The position numbers were made by a program, and so were the translations under genes. Shown here piece by piece: positions 60,619-64,000 of a stretch of DNA of 64,000 nt. Under the pieces are notes generated by a model. It ran no database searches. It worked only from the letters and a program-made list of their open reading frames with translations, and had not been told where the DNA came from. Source of the DNA: Klebsiella pneumoniae. GTDB taxonomy: Bacteria; Pseudomonadota; Gammaproteobacteria; Eutrophobiales; Eutrophobiaceae. Every line of letters begins with the position of its first letter. Positions within the stretch are counted from its first letter, which is position 1. The stretch is from positions 156,030-220,029 of the forward strand of contig CAMDWI010000004.1 in the NCBI GenBank assembly GCA_945878555.1. Reading direction: 5' to 3'.

Positions 60619-63570
60619 ATGACCCAACCCCGGATCAAATATACGCTGTATGCGGTTTTTATCCTGTCCGGATTCTCCGGACTGGTTTATGAGTCCATCT
60701 GGTCGCATTACCTGAAACTGTTTCTCGGCCATGCGGCCTATGCCCAGGCACTGGTACTGGTTATGTTTATGGGTGGCATGGCGCTGGGGGCCTGGCTGGT
60801 ATCGCGGTTTGTCCATCGGATAAAAAACCTGTTGCTGGCTTACGCCGTTCTTGAGGGCATGATCGGCCTACTCGGGTTGTTATTTGACCCCATGTTCGGA
60901 ATCATCCAGAACCTTGCACATACTCATGTTATCCCGGCACTGGGCAGTCCGACACTCGTTTATATCAGCAAGATTATAATTTCTTCACTCTTGCTACTGC
61001 CGCCGTCGCTGCTGCTGGGTGCCACCTTCCCGTTGATGAGCAGCGGCTTTATCCGGGCCTTCCCGGGCGAACCCGGTAAGTCACTGGCACTCCTCTATTT
61101 TTCCAACAGCATCGGTGCAGCACTTGCCTTGCCACTCAGCGCCTTTTTCCTGATAGGTCGTCTGGGTTTGCCGGGCACGCTGTCACTGGCCGCCAGCATT
61201 AACTTACTGATTGCTGTAGTCGTCTGGATGCTGGCACGCCCCATTGGCGCAGACAGTAAACCGGTAGTCGCCCCTGCTGGCGGTCTGACCGGTGCGCGTC
61301 TGTTCCTCGCACTCTCATTTTTTACGGGCATGGCATCGTTTATTTATGAAGTGACATGGATACGCATGCTGTCTATGGTGCTGGGTGCCAGTACCTACTC
61401 GTTTGAACTTATGTTGAGTGCCTTTATTACAGGACTTGCCATTGGCGGTTATGTGGTACACAAGAAGATCGACCGGCTGGTTAGCCCGGCACTGTATGCG
61501 GCCGGTGTGCAGATAGCGATGGGGCTGTTGGCCCTGATGACCATTTTTATGTACGGATACAGCTTTGAGGCGATGTCGCTGTTGATGACGGCACTGGATG
61601 AAACAGGGCCCGGTTATGCCCTGTTCAGTGTGTTCAGCCATCTGATTGCACTGATGATTATGCTACCGGCAACCATCTGCGCCGGCATGACCTTGCCGCT
61701 CTTTACCTATGCGCTGCTCCGGAAAGGCCAGGCTGAAAACTGCGTCGGTCAGGTCTACGCCGCCAATACACTCGGTGCAATTTGCGGTGTGCTGTTTACT
61801 GTCTTTGCCGGATTGCCACTGCTCGGTGTGAAAGGGTCTATAGTCACCGGCGCATTGATTGATATCGGCATCGGTCTGGTTCTGCTCGGGCTTTATCAAA
61901 CGGCTCCGCGTCTACGCCCGGTCCTTTACGCTGCAACAGCTGTCTCACTTGCTCTTGTGATTGCCGCATCGCTGTTCCAGTTCAATACCAAAATGATGGC
62001 CTCAGGGGTATTTCGCCATGGCATTGCCGAACTGGATGAGCAGACAGACATTCTGTACCACCGCGACGGCAAAACCGCCTCGGTTACCGTGACCGAATGG
62101 GACAAAACCAAGATCACCATCATGACGAATGGCAAGCCGGATGCAGCCATCTCGATGGCGGCCGGTGCGCCGCCCTCGATAGATGAGGCCACCATGACCT
62201 TGCTTGCCGCCCTGCCCCTGTCGGTGCACCCACAGGCGAAGACCATCGCCAATATAGGGATGGGCTCCGGGCTGACAGCCCACACTGCCCTGCTGATGCC
62301 CGGTGTCGAGCGCGTAGATACAATCGAAATAGAAGAGGCGATCATTGAAGGCGCCGCGCATTTCAGACCGGCGACAGAAAAGGTATTTACCGATCCACGC
62401 AGCCGGATCCATCTTGACGATGCCAGGACCTGGTTTTCGGGTAACCCATCCGGTTATGACATCATCATCTCGGAACCGTCGAACCCCTGGGTCAGCGGTG
62501 TAGCGAGCCTGTTTACCACCGAGTTTTATGCGCTGGCACGAACGCATCTGAACAGTGACGGCATCCTTGTACAATGGATCCATATTTATGAATTGAACAC
62601 ATCCCTGCTGGCCTCCATCCTCAAGGCCATTGCCGAAAACTTCCCCTATTACAGCATCTATTTCGCCGATGACGGTGATCTCATCTTGCTCGCCAGTGTA
62701 GACACACCGCTACCCATGCCGAACCCGGCCATCTTTGAACCTGATGCGATGAAGCAACAGCTGGCCCGTGTTCATGTCCGTCATCTGGAAGATTTGCGTT
62801 ACCGGTTTATCGGGGACCAGTCTCTTTATAACCCGTTTCTGGCCCGTATAAATATCCGCGCCAACTCGGATTTTTACCCGGTACTGGATCTGGGTGCAGA
62901 ACAGGCCCGCTTCATGCAGGAAAACGTCACTGAATTACTGAACCTGCGGCTATCCGCCGTTCCGATACTTGACATCCTTTATGGTGAGTCCGGTGTCCGG
63001 GTTGATAACCCGAGCCGAACCGATTATTTTTCCGATCAGCAGGCAATAGACGCCTACAAACTGTATGAATATTTTAGCCAGAAGGTCTTTGATCAGTCTA
63101 TTATCAGTCCGATTGCCAGCCTGAATTTCCTGCAATCTGCGGCAAGCAACTGCGAGCAGGAATACAACCTGACAGTCTGGGAGGATTCGTTTTATATCAT
63201 CTTCAGCCTGACAGCCGCTACACTGACCCAGGGTCAGCTGGATGAGATTATCCGCGTAATTACACCACAATGTGCTGCACGACCAGCGACCGGGGTTCAG
63301 CAACACTGGTTGACACTGTTCTCATCATTTAACGATCGTAATTACCCGCAAATGACCGCAGCTCTGGTTGAGTTAGTGGACACCGGCTCCGGACGAACTA
63401 TTGAACAACAAAAGTTCCTGTATACCTGGTTGTTGACGACGCTGATCAAGACCGGTGATCACCAGAAGGCCTCGTTGCTGTGGAATGATTATATGAAAAA
63501 TCTGTTTGAGGCTGGTGGTAAGGTGCCGCTTGAAATCCAGATACTGCTTGCCCTTGTTGATGATAAGTAA
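60619..63570 (+). CDS. Membrane protein fused to a spermidine-synthase-like domain
   Basis: The 983-residue protein has about 12 or more hydrophobic segments in residues about 10-455 (for example FILSGFSGLVYESIWSHYLK and LALSFFTGMASFIYEVTWIR, the repeated start of each half). A Rossmann methyltransferase-like domain follows (IANIGMGSGLTAHTALL, then RIHLDDARTWF and DIIISEPSNPWVSG). A C-terminal helical region ends it. This matches the family annotated as fused MFS/spermidine synthase, whose reaction is unproven; aminopropyl transfer is only implied. A bidirectional terminator follows. Confidence 0.82.
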   Translation: MTQPRIKYTLYAVFILSGFSGLVYESIWSHYLKLFLGHAAYAQALVLVMFMGGMALGAWLVSRFVHRIKNLLLAYAVLEGMIGLLGLLFDPMFGIIQNLAHTHVIPALGSPTLVYISKIIISSLLLLPPSLLLGATFPLMSSGFIRAFPGEPGKSLALLYFSNSIGAALALPLSAFFLIGRLGLPGTLSLAASINLLIAVVVWMLARPIGADSKPVVAPAGGLTGARLFLALSFFTGMASFIYEVTWIRMLSMVLGASTYSFELMLSAFITGLAIGGYVVHKKIDRLVSPALYAAGVQIAMGLLALMTIFMYGYSFEAMSLLMTALDETGPGYALFSVFSHLIALMIMLPATICAGMTLPLFTYALLRKGQAENCVGQVYAANTLGAICGVLFTVFAGLPLLGVKGSIVTGALIDIGIGLVLLGLYQTAPRLRPVLYAATAVSLALVIAASLFQFNTKMMASGVFRHGIAELDEQTDILYHRDGKTASVTVTEWDKTKITIMTNGKPDAAISMAAGAPPSIDEATMTLLAALPLSVHPQAKTIANIGMGSGLTAHTALLMPGVERVDTIEIEEAIIEGAAHFRPATEKVFTDPRSRIHLDDARTWFSGNPSGYDIIISEPSNPWVSGVASLFTTEFYALARTHLNSDGILVQWIHIYELNTSLLASILKAIAENFPYYSIYFADDGDLILLASVDTPLPMPNPAIFEPDAMKQQLARVHVRHLEDLRYRFIGDQSLYNPFLARINIRANSDFYPVLDLGAEQARFMQENVTELLNLRLSAVPILDILYGESGVRVDNPSRTDYFSDQQAIDAYKLYEYFSQKVFDQSIISPIASLNFLQSAASNCEQEYNLTVWEDSFYIIFSLTAATLTQGQLDEIIRVITPQCAARPATGVQQHWLTLFSSFNDRNYPQMTAALVELVDTGSGRTIEQQKFLYTWLLTTLIKTGDHQKASLLWNDYMKNLFEAGGKVPLEIQILLALVDDK

Positions 63571-63595
63571 AATCGGCTGAATCCAGCGGGGATAA

Positions 63596-63626
63596 AAAAA
63601 AGGCGGACCCGAAGTCCGCCTTTTTT
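63596..63626. terminator. Bidirectional terminator
   Basis: GGCGGAC, loop CCGAA, GTCCGCC, with A-run left and T-run right, between convergent genes. Confidence 0.85.
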
Positions 63627-63649
63627 AGATTACAGCGTACACCCCGTTC

Positions 63650-64000
63650 TCAAAGACGCGAGGGTACCACCGGTCCTGCCTCTGGCCAACGCCACAGTGA
63701 GGTCGGCGTGGATTTCCTGATTTCCCACTTTGCCACATTGGGATCGGTATTGAATCTGAGCAGGTTGCCGCGTAATGGCTCATCCTCATATACTATCTTG
63801 CCACCCACCATGGTCATGATCGGACGGAGTGTATCCAGATCCTCGACAGTGACATCCATATAGTCACCATTCAGGATAATAATATCTGCCCACTTGCCCT
63901 TTTCAATCGACCCGATCTCATTTTCACGCCAGAGCTGATAGGCTCCCCAGCGGGTCATCATCAACAACAGGGTCAGACGATCCGGCACCGCCTCTTCCGG
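63650..64000 (-). CDS. C-terminal part of a second YtcJ-like amidohydrolase (cut by window edge)
   Basis: The frame is open to base 64000, giving the last 116 residues. PEEAVPDRLTLLLMMTRWGAYQ, IGSIEKGKWADIIILNGDYM and TSLWRWPEAGPVVP match the C-terminus of the 7360-9321 protein nearly segment by segment. The catalytic N-terminal half lies outside the window. It converges on the fused transporter gene. Confidence 0.85.
   Translation of the reverse strand, partial: PEEAVPDRLTLLLMMTRWGAYQLWRENEIGSIEKGKWADIIILNGDYMDVTVEDLDTLRPIMTMVGGKIVYEDEPLRGNLLRFNTDPNVAKWEIRKSTPTSLWRWPEAGPVVPSRL

Overview
The window reads as chromosome of a Gram-negative gammaproteobacterium. The evidence is tamA/tamB, an LpxL-type lipid A acyltransferase, GreB, TonB-dependent uptake, PEP-CTERM surface proteins with sigma-54-type promoters, and a FimX-like protein. 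No rRNA is present, so I do not name a genus.

Layout. 1-9.4 kb: tamB (cut by the left edge) and tamA, a flavin reductase/MarR fusion, lpxL with a host-attachment-like gene, a small cytochrome and an exported amidohydrolase. 9.5-17.7 kb: a + strand cluster of PSD-type dihaem protein (DUF1592 group), HXXSHH protein (DUF1552), ankyrin protein and TonB receptor. 17.8-26.4 kb: housekeeping and signalling genes (pseudouridine synthase, tRNA-Ser, FimX-like REC/GGDEF/EAL protein, cNMP-domain protein, OsmC, RRM protein, greB, Sel1 protein, cyclase-like protein). 26.5-48.25 kb: a genomic island in tRNA-Ala(CGC). 48.5-55.8 kb: a secreted protein and, on the minus strand, a second PSD/HXXSHH/ankyrin set. 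56-64 kb: membrane and EcsC-like genes, two PEP-CTERM paralogs, a phosphoribosyltransferase, tRNA-Arg(CCT) with a probable element remnant, a fused transporter/spermidine-synthase-like protein, and the 3' end of a second amidohydrolase.

The island looks composite. Its left part (26.6-33.8 kb) resembles a phage satellite: P4-type integrase, AlpA regulator, P4-type primase/helicase. Its right part (33.8-48.25 kb) is defence cargo: a TIKI/TraB-like gene, a possible nuclease, a reverse transcriptase with two identical 132-bp repeats directly upstream, and a type I restriction-modification operon. That operon encodes two different HsdM subunits and a zinc ribbon, and carries an AbiEi/AbiEii pair between hsdM and hsdS. 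A 20-bp double G-box (GGGGGCAT-ATTT-GGGGGCAT) sits before the integrase. It recurs 78-79 bp before three candidate att ends (33.8, 48.25 and 60.55 kb), which suggests a family of related elements that accreted in tandem.

The likeliest undescribed systems are the reverse transcriptase with its repeat locus, the two-HsdM/zinc-ribbon/AbiE operon, the right-end signature, and the duplicated PSD/HXXSHH/ankyrin cassette. All family assignments come from reading motifs by eye; no database search was run.
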